Notes: generated by a model from the letters alone, not told the origin. A DNA stretch of 55,019 nt from Phialocephala subalpina (GCA_900073065.1 FJOG01000099.1:4323-59341); one strand, 5' to 3'; shown: positions 18,883 to 30,412, counted from the stretch's first letter. A program made the numbers and translations.

Positions 18883-21800
18883 ATGGCAACTGCCCCTCTG
18901 GGCCGCGCAGCTGTTGTAACTAACGGGCAGAGCCAATTCCGCTTCACGCAGTTCGTCGATCCTCGTAACGCGCTGGGACATTCAACAAACGCGACGACCG
19001 ATGCTCAGCGCTCACCAGCACCGTGTATTTCCGACGTAGAGCAGATGGCGCAAGCTCCTCGCCCTTCATCGGGTCAGAATCAAGATCGTACGCCGTCTGC
19101 AGCGCCGTCGAGAAACACACCTCTTGATCATAATCCGACCAATTCTCCAGCAGGCCTTGGTGCACTCGAGCTGGTCGAGCTGACGTCGAATCCGATAGTC
19201 GAAGGCATACTCGGCCCCAACAAGGATGGCAGAGTCAGGAACCCGGTGCCTAGCAAATTGAAAGGGAAGACAGATAATAAGCAAGGAAACTTTGCCGTCA
19301 TGCACATGGGGCTTGCCATGAGTCCGGGAAAGAAGAACGAAGGCCAGGGCAAAGAGGCTGCTGCTGAGCGTGATGCAGCTGCCAGAAGGACAAGTGAAAA
19401 TACCGCGTCTCGAGCAAAAGCAGCACAGTCTGAGAAATACGTGCCTCCGAAGAAGAGAGGTTTGGAGGCGAGTTTGGAGGGTCCGTCAAGTCGCGGGTCC
19501 CCATTTTCTCGAGACGATCACAAGCAGCGTGGCAGACCTTTAGCCCCGGATGAAACAAAGGTTGAGCAAGCTCGACTACTTACTCTTCTGCGGAGTATCA
19601 ATCCCGTAACGGTGGTCGACCAAATCTGCAAAGCTGTGGCGTACTTTGGAGGAATACCTGGTGCCCCACCTCCAGAGGATGGGATCTTTCCTGAAAGCGC
19701 CAACACAAGAGAGACGGGCGCCTTATTCATCGGCTGGCTGGCAGAGATCTTTCCTGATGTTTCGGCACGAAGTCCTGAGATACCAAGAGACGCTGGACCC
19801 GCTTCTGGCAAAAAGAAGGGGAAACAAGTCAAGGGGAAAACAGAACCGGACGCTTCGAATGAACCTCCCAATTCAAGGAATGGCTATGGATACGGGCCAG
19901 CGGTGTCTGCACCAGCTTGGGGATTGCCTCCGTCTCTTGGACTGGTGAATACTCCACAAATTACACCCATCCCATTGCCGGAGCCCAAGGTATTTCCCAA
20001 TGCTGGTCAAAGCAAGCAGTCCGAACAACTTAATCCTTCCACACCCGTCACGGCAAAGCAGCAATCAGAAGAAAACACGGATGGAAATACCTCGACGAGC
20101 AAGCGGAGGCGAGGCAGACCAAAAGGTTCTACGAACAAGAATAAGGGACGAGGTGAAGGAGGAGGAGCAGAAGGTTCTAGCTCTAATGCTCAACACGAAG
20201 GGATGCAAGTTCAACAAGGTTCAGAGTCTCCACAAGCACAAGCTGCCGTCAGCAAGCCTGCTCGGACAAACACGGCCGCTCCTCCATCTGCACCACCAAC
20301 TTTTACCCCTGTTGCAAACAATCAGCCTACTACTTCCAAGCCACTTCAGGTGCTGCAGTACCCAGAACAGTCATGGGCAAGTAGCTTTTCACAGAATCAA
20401 ACGACCAATTCTTCAAATCTGCCTCAAGTTGATGAGCTCAGTCCAGAAGAGAGAGCCGTTGTGGAAGCCTTTAGACATCATGGACCCGAAGCGAGTGTTG
20501 TCCCATCTCCAGTCACAACTTCGAAGCCGCCGCCAGAGACTGGCCAGAAGCGCAAGCGTGCACCTCCCAAGCCTAAACCAACTGCTACATCAAGACCAGC
20601 TTTCCAGCCAGAAAGCTCTCAGCCTGTACAGAATATGGGCAACAAGAATATGGGGAGTCAGAGTATGGGGACTCCGAGCATGGGGAATCAGGGCAGGGGA
20701 AATCAGAATGTGGGAAACCACAATATGGGCAATCTAGGCAATGTTCCTGTCACTAATGAGAGTGCAATGACAATGGCTAAGGAGGGGCTGCAGTGGGCTG
20801 CAGTGGATACAGCGGCTCAGGTTCCTCCACCTGCCAAACGCCCTCGGCAAAGGAAACCAAAGGCTCCCGCCACAAATGACCCACCATCACGAACTCAGAC
20901 TGCTTCTGTAGCTAGCGCCGCTACTCCCCCAATACCTCCAAGCACAATTCCTGACTCTCAAGCTACAGCTTCTCAACAAAGTATACCTCCAAGTCGGCCA
21001 CCAGCAGAGGGTCTCGAGGCTCATTATGAGAGGTTTGCCAGTCTTCAGCAACAACAAAATGGTCGAAGCACTCCACCCGTATCTCAACAGCAGGGTCGCC
21101 AGCAGCCGAAACCACCATCAGTCCCACCACAGCAGCCAAGTCCTCAGATACAGCAACATCAGATGCAACACCAAAAATCCCAACAAAGCCACCAAGCTGC
21201 TCAGCAAAACATACGTCAGAATGTCCAGCAGAATGCTCAGCAAAATGTCCAACAGAGCGTTCAGCAAGCTGCGCAGCCCAGTGTGCAACGAGAGGAACCA
21301 AAGTTGACACAAGCGACATCACGGCCCTCGTCAACGACATTTTACAATCAACGCAGTCAAGCATCGAATAGCTACAGCCAGCAGTATCCTTCTCACCAGC
21401 CATCTCAACTTTATGGAACGCATCAGGCGTCACCTCAGATGAGCAACAACAGCTATCGAAGTTCCAGCACGTTGGCTCAAGCTTCACCTCAGTTCTCCCA
21501 GGCAGAAAACACATACAGAACCGCCAGCCCACACACCATTTCTCAACCCTCTCCATCCTTCTCCCAACCCGACACTACTTTCAGGAACACCAATACACAT
21601 AATATCACACAACCAACACCTTCATACTCTCAAGCAGAAAACCCCTACAGGACTGCAAGCACACATTCCATGGCCCAGCCCTCGCCCTCGTACACAACTT
21701 CACGCTCACATTCACAAACTCAACCCTCACACCAGAACCACTACAGTCACTTCTCGGACTCCTCGTACATTGATCTTCCCACCTTGGAATCTCTCGGTCA

Positions 21801-22104
21801 CGCCGGGAGCAGCAGTAATCAGAATGTGGGTCTTTCAGCTGGTGGCTACGGGCAAGGAATGGGTGTCGGACTGGGAGCATCACGTTCCTCAGCAAGCAGC
21901 AATACATTGTACGGCAGCAGTTCAGGTCTAAACAGTGCCTTCGACACCGGCACGAACGACCTTCTTAGAGGAGTTTCACGATCAGGGGCTCATGCCAATT
22001 CGGCATACGGTACTACTTCATCTGGATTAAGCAATGCATTTGATACGGGGTCAAGCGAGGACCAATTGCGGGAGCGTTTACTTCGGGGCATGCAGCGGAG
22101 GTGA
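18883..22104 (+). CDS. AT-hook, Gln/Pro/Ser-rich low-complexity nuclear protein
   Basis: One exon, 1,073 residues from the first in-frame ATG. I do not recognise a named family. The best-ordered part is near residues 220-290, with LLTLLRSINPVTVVDQ, then AVAYFGGIPG and GALFIGWLAEIFP. An AT-hook (KRRRGRPKGSTNKNKGRG) sits near residue 410, and two more basic patches (QKRKRAPPKPKPT, AKRPRQRKPKAP) follow, so DNA binding and nuclear location are likely. The rest is disordered with four internal repeats: Asn-Met-Gly units, a run of Gln-Asn-Val/Ala-Gln units, Ser-Pro-Ser-x-Ser-Gln-Ala-Glu-Asn units, and two copies of a Gly-Leu-x-x-Ala-Phe-Asp-Thr-Gly motif near the end. Such Gln-rich architecture suits a chromatin or transcription cofactor. 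That role is inference. Confidence 0.8.
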   Translation: MATAPLGRAAVVTNGQSQFRFTQFVDPRNALGHSTNATTDAQRSPAPCISDVEQMAQAPRPSSGQNQDRTPSAAPSRNTPLDHNPTNSPAGLGALELVELTSNPIVEGILGPNKDGRVRNPVPSKLKGKTDNKQGNFAVMHMGLAMSPGKKNEGQGKEAAAERDAAARRTSENTASRAKAAQSEKYVPPKKRGLEASLEGPSSRGSPFSRDDHKQRGRPLAPDETKVEQARLLTLLRSINPVTVVDQICKAVAYFGGIPGAPPPEDGIFPESANTRETGALFIGWLAEIFPDVSARSPEIPRDAGPASGKKKGKQVKGKTEPDASNEPPNSRNGYGYGPAVSAPAWGLPPSLGLVNTPQITPIPLPEPKVFPNAGQSKQSEQLNPSTPVTAKQQSEENTDGNTSTSKRRRGRPKGSTNKNKGRGEGGGAEGSSSNAQHEGMQVQQGSESPQAQAAVSKPARTNTAAPPSAPPTFTPVANNQPTTSKPLQVLQYPEQSWASSFSQNQTTNSSNLPQVDELSPEERAVVEAFRHHGPEASVVPSPVTTSKPPPETGQKRKRAPPKPKPTATSRPAFQPESSQPVQNMGNKNMGSQSMGTPSMGNQGRGNQNVGNHNMGNLGNVPVTNESAMTMAKEGLQWAAVDTAAQVPPPAKRPRQRKPKAPATNDPPSRTQTASVASAATPPIPPSTIPDSQATASQQSIPPSRPPAEGLEAHYERFASLQQQQNGRSTPPVSQQQGRQQPKPPSVPPQQPSPQIQQHQMQHQKSQQSHQAAQQNIRQNVQQNAQQNVQQSVQQAAQPSVQREEPKLTQATSRPSSTTFYNQRSQASNSYSQQYPSHQPSQLYGTHQASPQMSNNSYRSSSTLAQASPQFSQAENTYRTASPHTISQPSPSFSQPDTTFRNTNTHNITQPTPSYSQAENPYRTASTHSMAQPSPSYTTSRSHSQTQPSHQNHYSHFSDSSYIDLPTLESLGHAGSSSNQNVGLSAGGYGQGMGVGLGASRSSASSNTLYGSSSGLNSAFDTGTNDLLRGVSRSGAHANSAYGTTSSGLSNAFDTGSSEDQLRERLLRGMQRR
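20632..20742 (+). repeat. Degenerate Met-Gly-Asn coding repeat
   Basis: About nine copies of a 12-18-nt unit coding Asn-Met-Gly or Ser-Met-Gly lie in tandem inside the AT-hook gene. Base changes among the units mean the array is not brand new. Confidence 0.7.
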
Positions 22105-22568
22105 TGAAATGCTAAGATACCACTTTGTTACATTAAAATTTTGATGACGAACGAACGGAAAGGGAAAGGAGGATAGGACGGGGGTGGCGTTGTGAATTGT
22201 ATTGTCTTGTACTTTTTCCATCTTCATACTTGCAAAGCTAAATATAATCAATGAGGTTTGGGACCGGGCGATGCTCACGAAAACACGAGAGCACATTTGC
22301 AAATCAGAAAATTCAGGCGAACTCTAGCGGTGCGTTTACCAATACATATGCAAGCGGGTAGGACACATTTGGACCAAGAACAAGAGTTGCTTCTGATGAT
22401 ATTTATTCATGCATCATCCGTGATCCATTCAGAACATATATGTCTATCCTATCCCAAAATGCCCCTATTCCGGTACCCAGACTCCATATTTGCACGCACG
22501 ATTGTACACATTTAACACCCTAAAGCCGCTTCAATAACGCCAACAATGCTGCTCCTCCACTTAGCCAA
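22105..22568. other. Convergent 3' region of AT-hook and F-box genes
   Basis: 464 bp between two stop codons of convergent genes. It is AT-richer than its neighbours and should carry both polyadenylation regions. A plus-strand frame at 22258-22515 shows no features. Confidence 0.5.
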
Positions 22569-24301
22569 CTAATCAGAGATGCTGCCATCTTGCGGCTCTG
22601 TAGCCGCTCTTCGAGTTATCTCGGAGGTAGTTCCGGTAGTCCAATCATCCATGCCGTCTGTTCCATCGTCTCGAATTAGTTCTAGCAGAACTTGGGTATT
22701 TCGCTTGATGTCCTGAGGTCGCTCGACTATTTTCCGCTCCAAAATTAATGCCTCGGCCGTATGCATCCATATGTTCGACAGGTGCTGAAGATCAGGGAGA
22801 ACCAGCCGGAGCTGATCACGTGAAAGGGGGCTCATAGGAGGTCCAGCAGCTAAGCTACTGTGGAACACAAGGTTGTCGGTCGAATGCCTTCTTCGCGTTG
22901 TCTGACATGAGGGCTTGACACAGAACCATTCGTTGCAGCTGGTGACGTCGTGGCCAGCGGCTACCTCTGAATTCGCCGCCTCGACGACGGGGTTGGCTTT
23001 CTTCCGTCCCAGGTGTGTGATCTTTTGAAGAGACATCTTAGATTTCGGTGGTGCCTCAACAGGAGTTTTCGTCACGAAGCCGTACCATGTGTCCACGGCT
23101 GCTCGCCTCGCGTTGTACCCTTTCGTCTCCCAGAACCTTTGCGCTTGCCGCAATCCTCCAACAGCAAGAATGGTTGCATAAACTTCATCGGGCGGTCGGT
23201 CCTTCAAGTAACCTTTCAAAGATCGTTCAAGTCGTCCAGCATAAGAGGGTGGCCGTAAGCGACGAGAGAAGGAGGAGATAACAAGAGGGAAAACTTGATG
23301 TACTTTCAACAATGTTTGGTCGTCGTACATGTCCATGACCTGGGATTCGATCGGGTTTAGTGTGAATGGTTGATGGCTTAGAGGGATTCCAGTGGCCATC
23401 AGCTGCTTAACGTGCAGATCACGATAGGTTTCGAAGAAATGAAAAAGTGTGAAGACGAGAGGCATCAATCTCTGCCGCATCCGTCGGTGTTGAGGCTCAA
23501 ACTCCAGCCGTTGAGCCTCCGTGGTCCGTAAGAATATCTCTTTCGTAGCTTGGGCTGCAATCATGGTAGCAAGTTTCAAAGCTACATGTAATCGGTGCCA
23601 TATACTGCAAAGATAATGCAGGTTTATTTCCGCAGGGTCGGGTAAGGGGTATAATCGCAGAGCATATGAAGGAAGGCTATGAGAAACATGATATCGCGCA
23701 ATCGGAGACTCATTTAGAGTCACCAGAGTATGAAATGACTTCGAGACCAGGCGTAGGGTAAGGATAGTATGTATCGGGAGAGGCGCAATGATCTGGGACT
23801 GAAGTTCGGTCGGCAAACCGAGGAAGAGATCACACAAGGTTAAGCTGTAACATATGATCAGTCAAGGCTCAAGAAGTTGTAGTGTAAGGGTACGTACTTC
23901 ACTGGTGCACTTGGGTCCTCGGCAAACGAGTACTCATGATGTTCAACAATCGAAGGGGTCTTGTGAAGGACATTGACTCTAGAACTCAATCGTCCAAATG
24001 AACCGGTAAAGCTCGGCCGTCGCTGTGTCCGCAGTGCTGTGAGATCATGTCCGAGGGACCGTTTCTTCTGGTCGGTAGGTCGGAGGAGAGGGGGAGGAGG
24101 TTCGTTATTATCAAATGATCGTTGTCGTCCTAACGGTAGGGTGAAAGTATTCCCTGGTAATGGAGGCAGCGGAGGTACGTCTGCCGCCGCTGTAGGAGCA
24201 GCTGAGGATGAAGACGCCGCATTCCCAGCGTTCTCATTGAGCTGCCTTAATTTACTGAAGTATCGCTCCGAGGCGAATTCAGTGATGTGGAGAGGATCCA
24301 T
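22569..24301 (-). CDS. F-box protein
   Basis: About 545 residues in two exons. Exon 1 (from 24301) encodes a disordered N-terminus with a Pro-rich run (PPLPPLPG). A short intron (donor GTACGT near 23897, acceptor TTACAG) joins at an Asn codon. The F-box follows at once: LCDLFLGLPTELQSQI, then LRLVSKSFHTLV. Such boxes bind Skp1 in SCF ubiquitin ligases, and the rest of the chain would choose the substrate. The region after the box is mainly helical and has no leucine-rich or WD repeats that I can see, so the target is unknown. The last part holds a Cys-rich stretch and a Ser-rich tail. It could also act in a Skp1 complex without ubiquitin ligase activity. Confidence 0.82.
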
Positions 24302-25140
24302 GATGTCCTGCGGGTGGCCGTTATGCCATCAGGTCGCAGAGAAGAAGTGATGTGTAATTGATAAAGCATATCATGATTTGAGGAGTCGACAGAGTTCAGA
24401 AGGAAACGCTCGACGTTGCGCAGAAAGTGAGATGGGATTGAGAGACGTCGTCGCAAGTTCGATGCTCATGCATCACGGAATGCCGGTTCCACGGCCAGAG
24501 GCACGTCGATGAGAGGGAGATGGCGGCTGCTTGCCGAAGACGTCGATTGCGGTCTTGCAGAGGCTCAAGTGGTAGAGAAAGGGTGAAGTGAAGGTCGATC
24601 GTCAAAGCGTGTGACTTCAGATTCGATGGGAGATGCGAGAGTAATCGGCAGCAATGAAAACGCGATCAATTCAGGCGGAACGCTCGATGGTCCTTGGGTC
24701 TCTTCGGGGGCGACAAAATCAGGGACTCGTTGCAGTTTTGCCCAATGGACTCGATGTCGGTCGTTGTATGTACGGTGGTACTTGTCGCTGTCGTGGGGGA
24801 TGGTTGTGAGAAAGCAGTCGTAAAGTCGCAAGTCGGAGTTGGGGGAGTCGAGGTGAGAGGACGTTGGTGGTGATTGGCGGTCGAGTCGGCCCTATCGAGT
24901 GGGGACTGGATGGGACTCTCCCTAATCCACAAACTCCAACCAACCCTCCTCTGCTGGCCAGAAGTAGCTGTACCCTACTCTCCTCCCGGCAAAAGGCAGA
25001 AGACGACACTTGGATAAATAGCCACATCCACACCAGCAAACCAGGAGTGGATCTATGGATCTAATCTGAGAGGAAAGGCCGAGGAGAGCACGACGGGAAT
25101 GTCTGCGGGCGAATATCGAGGAGGGAGGGCCGCCGTTCGA

Positions 25141-25198
25141 GAGCAGAGCAGAGAGCAGAGCAGAGCCGTCAAGAAGAGAGCAGTGCAGTGCAGTGCAG
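25141..25198. repeat. Simple repeat, GAGCA then GTGCA units
   Basis: GAGCAGAGCAGAGAGCAGAG is followed by three GTGCA units. It is low-complexity sequence in the long gene-free region. Confidence 0.8.
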
Positions 25199-26280
25199 CC
25201 ACCGCAGCAGCTGAGACGTCCGAGCATACGCTCGCCAGATGTTGATGCTGATCTTAGTCGAATGTACGCTGTTTGCGGTGCTCATCGGCGGATGGGGATA
25301 TTAGGAGGTCTGGGGCCCTGATAAATTGCTAAAACGAGACCGGCAGGCCAGCATGCTGGGGGACGCGGGACGCCATCCAGAGCATCTGGGGTGCTGGGGA
25401 AGGAGGATACTGTAGTGCAGAACTCAACGTCAACACCACCTACGATCCGATCCACGATGACCACTGTAACGTCTATCCATACAGCCCCCCATGATGTGGT
25501 ATTTACAAAGACATCAATTGGACTGTAAAGGTTCTGCCTGCCACAAGCTCTCCAGCTGGACCAGGTCCTCTGCCCATGACAATGATCGGAAACCATGTCG
25601 GTGTCTCTCTCCCTGCCCATTCTCCAGGGCACTCGTGAACATTCAAGATATCTCTCTCATGATTCCCACAGCTGTGCACACGATATCTTCCTCGGTATGG
25701 CCAAGTGAGATTTGGAGGAGTCTGGAGAAGCTTCGTGCATCTCCCGACTCGCTCCAATATGTCTGTCTGTCATACTTACTGTACTGTACAAACCCTCCTT
25801 CCCGATCGTCCGGACCCTAATAAAACCTTCGTGATCGTCGTCACAATACGACACGTGCCAAGATCTGAATTTAGTCCAAGTAATTCCATTTCGCCGCATC
25901 TGAATCCGAAGGAGGCTCTTGAGGCTTGATGCGGATAGATCTTTGGTACATCTCGTCGGGGCTCGCGATGCTGGCATCTCGGAGATTTTACGACCGCCTC
26001 TCGCCTCCCGCCTCAAGACTCCAATATCGAATCAGTCTCTTCACAGCGTGCAGCGTTCATTTGCCGTGATGAAAAATTCCATCTGGCTCATGACTGTGCC
26101 TGATCAAGGGATAAGAGAGTACCGTAGAGATCGACGGCGCCGAAATGTAAATCGGACCGAGAGTCGAAATGTTTATCGCCGTCGCTCTGACCTATCAAGA
26201 GGGGCCGTGGTGGGTTGGGTACCAGTATGTTTGAATGTTTCACGGTGCTCCCGCGGTCGAGGCCGGCTCTCAATCTGGGT

Positions 26281-26313
26281 CTGGATTGGATTGTATTGGA
26301 TCGGATTGGATTG
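26281..26313. repeat. Simple repeat, GGATTGGATT units
   Basis: Imperfect repeats of TGGAT, including GGATTGGATTG twice, occur about 530 bp upstream of the VPS37 start. Confidence 0.75.
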
Positions 26314-26584
26314 TTCTCAGTTCTGCCTGTGAACCGTGAGTAGACGGTGTGTATTGTTACTGCGGCCGCCAGAGATACTTCGAGAATAATCGCATCGCAG
26401 CCTCAGCAAGTGAACAGAGACAGGACGAAAGGAAACCACCTTGCGCCCGGTAAGATGATGGGATACAAAGTAAGATGATCGTTAATCATTTGTTGTTCGG
26501 ATGATCGTCAGTGATAATTCTGCGGATATGAATTGACTTACCCCCGGATTCTGCTCGCTTACAAGCTCTGAAGCACGTGCATCG

Positions 26585-26609
26585 CCCCACCCCACCCCCA
26601 CCCCACCCC
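26585..26609 (-). promoter_or_regulatory. G-quadruplex-capable tract upstream of VPS37
   Basis: The plus strand carries five runs of four or five C, each separated by a single A. The minus strand thus has five runs of four or more G with 1-nt loops, the most stable kind of predicted G-quadruplex. It lies about 230 bp before the VPS37 start codon, in the probable promoter or leader. Confidence 0.65.
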
Positions 26610-26630
26610 ACTCCAGTTTGAACTGCCAGC

Positions 26631-26660
26631 CTGCAGATGCAAATGCAGATGCAGATGCAG
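26631..26660. repeat. Hexamer repeat TGCAGA/TGCAAA
   Basis: Five near-identical 6-bp units lie just after the C-rich tract. A long open frame across them (26618 onward) encodes Ala-Asp repeats but is upstream of the likely VPS37 start, so it is probably leader sequence. Confidence 0.75.
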
Positions 26661-26836
26661 AATACCTTCGTCCCTCATCTGCCACTCGACCTATCCATCA
26701 CATCGTATCCGCTGCCACAAAACAAACATCTGCTCCCAACCGTCCACACCGGGTCAGGTCAGACCACGCAAGAATCTCGAGTCTGCGCTGGCCTTTCAAG
26801 AGCTGGTGCTGCCCATCTTCCCCTCCTCGATTCACC

Positions 26837-27691
26837 ATGTCCTCTTCTTCGCCCGCGTATCCGCCCTACTCATCACACCGAAATTCACAATCTTTCGATC
26901 CCAATACTCCGCCGGCTCCTCCCCCGAAGCCTTCCAGTCAGGAGGTCAGTCGTCGAAGTACACCAGCCGGCAGCCAACCCTTGCCCCCTCCACCTCCACA
27001 ACAAGAAGCTTTCGGCACTTACGGAGGCACTCCAGAGGATCAGCAGTTGGTGCAGCAGGCCCGACTTCGTGAGGTAGCTCATGCACAGCAGGTTCAAGAC
27101 CCTGGCGAACAATGGCTACCGAAGATATTAGAGGATAAATCGTCTGTAACGTTGCGAGTTCGGCCATTCAGGATATGAGCTGACCATTTCCTCAGTAAAC
27201 AAGACCTTGCCGACGTTCTAGCGAGACCTGAGCTTCTAGCTGCACTTGCACATTCGACCTCGACAGCTCATCCCTCCATTGTTGCATCCCAGGAACCCTT
27301 ACAAGGTGCCTTGAAGGAGAACATAGCTCTCGCATCGCACCTCAACGAGCTTGAAGCGAGACTTACCCATTTGAGATCCTCCACGCAGGCCCAGCTGCTC
27401 TCGACGCACGCGCTTGAAAGACAATGGCGGCAGAAACAGTCAGATATGGACCGCGCATTGGCCCCGTTCTCACCATCCTCCTTGTATCAGCGACTGAGCT
27501 CAGGTGTGCAGGAACAAGAAATGGTCTGCCGTGCATTAGAGGAGAGTTTCCTGGAAGGTGATGGAGGGGTCGCAACGGAACGAGAGGCTACCGAATGGGT
27601 CAGGAGGTACCGCGATGCGAAGAAGATATACTATTCGCGCCAGGAGCGCAAGGAAAGATGGGACGAAGGACGCGTTGGAGGCTGGCGATGA
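26837..27691 (+). CDS. vps37: Vps37, ESCRT-I subunit
   Basis: About 265 residues in two exons. It belongs to the Mod(r)/Vps37 family, part of ESCRT-I with Vps23 and Vps28, which sorts ubiquitinated membrane proteins into multivesicular bodies. The N-terminus is disordered and rich in Ser, Pro and Gln (APPPKPSS, PLPPPPPQQ). The Mod(r) helical region begins around WLPKILEDKS, runs across the intron into QDLADVLARPELLAALAH, and ends with EWVRRYRDAKKIYYSRQERK. I chose donor GTCTGT after LEDKS because the nearby GTAACG donor would give an immediate stop. The start at 26837 follows TCACC and gives the usual family length; the frame is open upstream to 26618. Confidence 0.87.
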
Positions 27692-30412
27692 AGGATTCTT
27701 GAATCTCCGATACTCAATCGAGATCCAACATTGACGGTGCACAACAATTCCGCCCGTTTTCACAGCCACTGGCGCATTGAAGTACCAACAACGGGATAGA
27801 CATAAATCACAGGGTCAATGTCAGAAGCGGGCCCTGGACCCAGATGTATTCTTCCAGTATGATCTCGGCTTGGGGCATTGGCAGAGAAGACAATCACTAC
27901 GCTGCAAAAAAAAGTTGAGGGTGTTGGCCAGGCGCCGCCACATAAAGACTTCATCGTGGCAAAGACAACGCGCATTCGTGCCTGTTATCCAGCACATAAC
28001 GCTCAATCAACCAGATTTTCGATCGCTACAGTAAGTCCAACTCTAGGTGGAACATACCTCAGTTCACACTCTTCCATACTAGTTGTTCCAGAGCGTGAAT
28101 GTATGTCCTTACGGAGTTTCCGAGCTTGAAGTAGCATGGACGAACAATGACAACACATTCGTCTGGCTTTACGAGGCAAGCATCTCTCACTTCATCTTCG
28201 ACATCTCGAGTTCATGTTGAAGCATAAACCACATGTCAGCGATAAGGAAATTCTCAAGTGGCGAGGTCCTTGGCACTTGACAAACGGACCTTTCTCGCTA
28301 CAATATGCACTCTTGACTCCAACGAGGCTTCCAAAATGTTTTGTTGAGACGCATGATCAATTGCTACCCATTGTTTCGTGTTTCTACGGTTTGAATGCGC
28401 AGATTTCCTATTGGTGAGGGTAGTTGTGGGGTAGATGTGGATAGTTGTGGGGAGCGGCAGCGCCTTGAGTGGAGCTCTCCCTAGGTGGGACATTATGACG
28501 ATTGCATCTCCGTTCTCGCCTTGTTTGCTTTGATCGGCTCAGATTGAGTTGTGATTAGGTTTCTCGGCCAACTCCGCTTCCCTACTTGCAATTACTCCTT
28601 TCGGTTACTGAAAGAAATGCGCCTCTCTGTTGCTGGTCTCCTTTCTTACTTCATATCTCGCCAATATTGTTGGAGTAACTCGTTTGACAACACAGTCTCG
28701 AAACATTGAGTGTGCCAACATAGCCGCCTGTTGCAGATTGCTTTCAGCAGAGGTCTTGGAAGGAGTCCCTGGCTCAAGGTTTGGCGCCCCTTTTTCCACT
28801 TTCGCTTAATCGTTCTCGTCGATAATGTTCCTACGGAGTCGTGGTTCTCACACCTTTTTTCGTGTGTTCCGAATAGTGACATCGCAGAGTATACTTGGCG
28901 TATCTAACACAGGCAAAGACACTTTAGGGAGGTCAGAAGCTCAAGCTCTGGGTGTTTGATTGGAAGCGGTAAGCAACCTGGGCTGGCGTCGCTTTGATGT
29001 AGGACTCTTCGAGTATTATCATACCAAGCCCAAAATATCTCCATGGCAGCGATTTGTTTTTCAGGGTGGCCTGTAAGTCCTTGGGGCTCTGCGGAACCGG
29101 GCCAGGCTTTGGTATACCATTCTGGTCTTGGAGAGAACCCTTTTCGGTGGTTGATATAGAGGGGGGTACATTACGCCGATGCACATGTCTGAATGGCTGT
29201 GAATCTACCTGCGTTTTGTATCAATCGTATAATGTTCCTCTACTCGGGAAAGGGGCTCAGGAAAGGGCTGAAGCCATTATAAGGTTGAGCTTGGAAGGGA
29301 TATTGTTGCGCTTGCTATGAATGGATACCATGTTCTGGTTTGGACGGAGTCGATGTAGCTGTTGACTTGGAGTGAAGGATTGCAGGGACTCGGGATGTAT
29401 GAATGAATCATCGAAAGCCAGGATAGGCCAAAGCTAAAAACTCGCACCGATTCGTTTCCTTATATTTGGGTCTTGTATCGATTCCCAGGGGCAGGAAGGC
29501 GTTTTTGGAACCGTTACTATCGAATCCTGAAAGGTTAACCTGTGAGTCTAACAGCAAGACTGCTAGCGTGCGAACTTGGCAATGTATTTGGAGATCAAAT
29601 GTGGCGTTCCACCACATGTTCAGCCCATTATCCGCGTCCTATTACCGTGTTGAGAGGCTGACAGCACTGACTCGTCGTTGATTCCCTTTGCCCATGATAT
29701 CAGGAGCAGAAGCCACAAATCTGCGCTATCATAGCATCATCGGATAGAGGGTATTCCCGTTCACGAGTACCGAAGCTCTCGCAGTTCGCTTTAGAGCACT
29801 CAGCATTGCACTAGTCTTCAGCCTCCCCCGCTTCCCCGCAGTTCTCGCTTTCATTCCGCACTTCTTCCTGCAGAAAGACATCTCGACATTCTTGATATAA
29901 CATCTCCAGATCCATTGCACTCGGCATTCTCAGTAACTGAATAATAAACGGCTCAGGTAATTCATCCTCTGCATTGCCCCAACTCCCTTGACGATCAACA
30001 ACTTCACGTGATATTATCCCGAGGTCCTAAGAAGGAGCAACGTCCGATTCTGGGCTGGCGTGAATTGATAGGCTTTCCACACTCTGTCGGGTAGGATATC
30101 AGGTGTACGGAACATCTTTGCATCAGAGACGTGCGTGGAAGTGAAGTGCTTAGAAATTTGCTAACTAGAACAGAAGCAGAGAGTGCGGCGTTACACGCTG
30201 CTACATCGCTAAGGCAAGGTAAGAACCGAGGGATCATAAAGCCCAGATTTCTGCTCACGTTGAACTGACGAGAAAGAAGAAGCATCGGGGTTTGAGTTTG
30301 ATCGTTGTTTCGGTCTCGATCTCGATCTTCTAGGTTGATTGGATTCAAGCTTGTTCGAGGAATTATCTTCTCTCCTGCTCCAATTTGAATCTCTGAATCC
30401 TTTCGACCTATC
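27692..30412. other. Gene-poor stretch with weak protein-like frames
   Basis: 2.7 kb with no gene I can support. On the minus strand, frames at 28799-28605, 29184-28933 and 29617-29408 read like protein but do not join into a domain I know and have few good splice sites. On the plus strand, 27880-28130 has a good donor (GTAAGT at 28031) and an acceptor near 28091, but no ATG or domain. Either decayed genes or lineage-specific ones may lie here. The last 400 bp should hold the promoter of the GMC oxidoreductase. Confidence 0.35.

Larger units (their letters stand above)
24302..26836. other. Long gene-free divergent region, 2.5 kb
   Basis: This separates the divergent F-box and VPS37 genes. 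Many short frames occur on both strands but none has recognisable domains. It holds several simple repeats: AGAGCAG/CAGTG runs at 25141-25198, GGATT runs at 26281-26313, the C-rich tract at 26585-26609 and TGCAGA runs at 26631-26660. A long 5' leader or a non-coding RNA is possible but not shown by sequence. Confidence 0.45.

Noticed and set aside
20000..20737. 245-codon plus-strand frame inside the AT-hook gene
   Set aside because: It is an out-of-frame shadow of a low-complexity coding region; the main frame has the AT-hook and is open for 1,073 codons.
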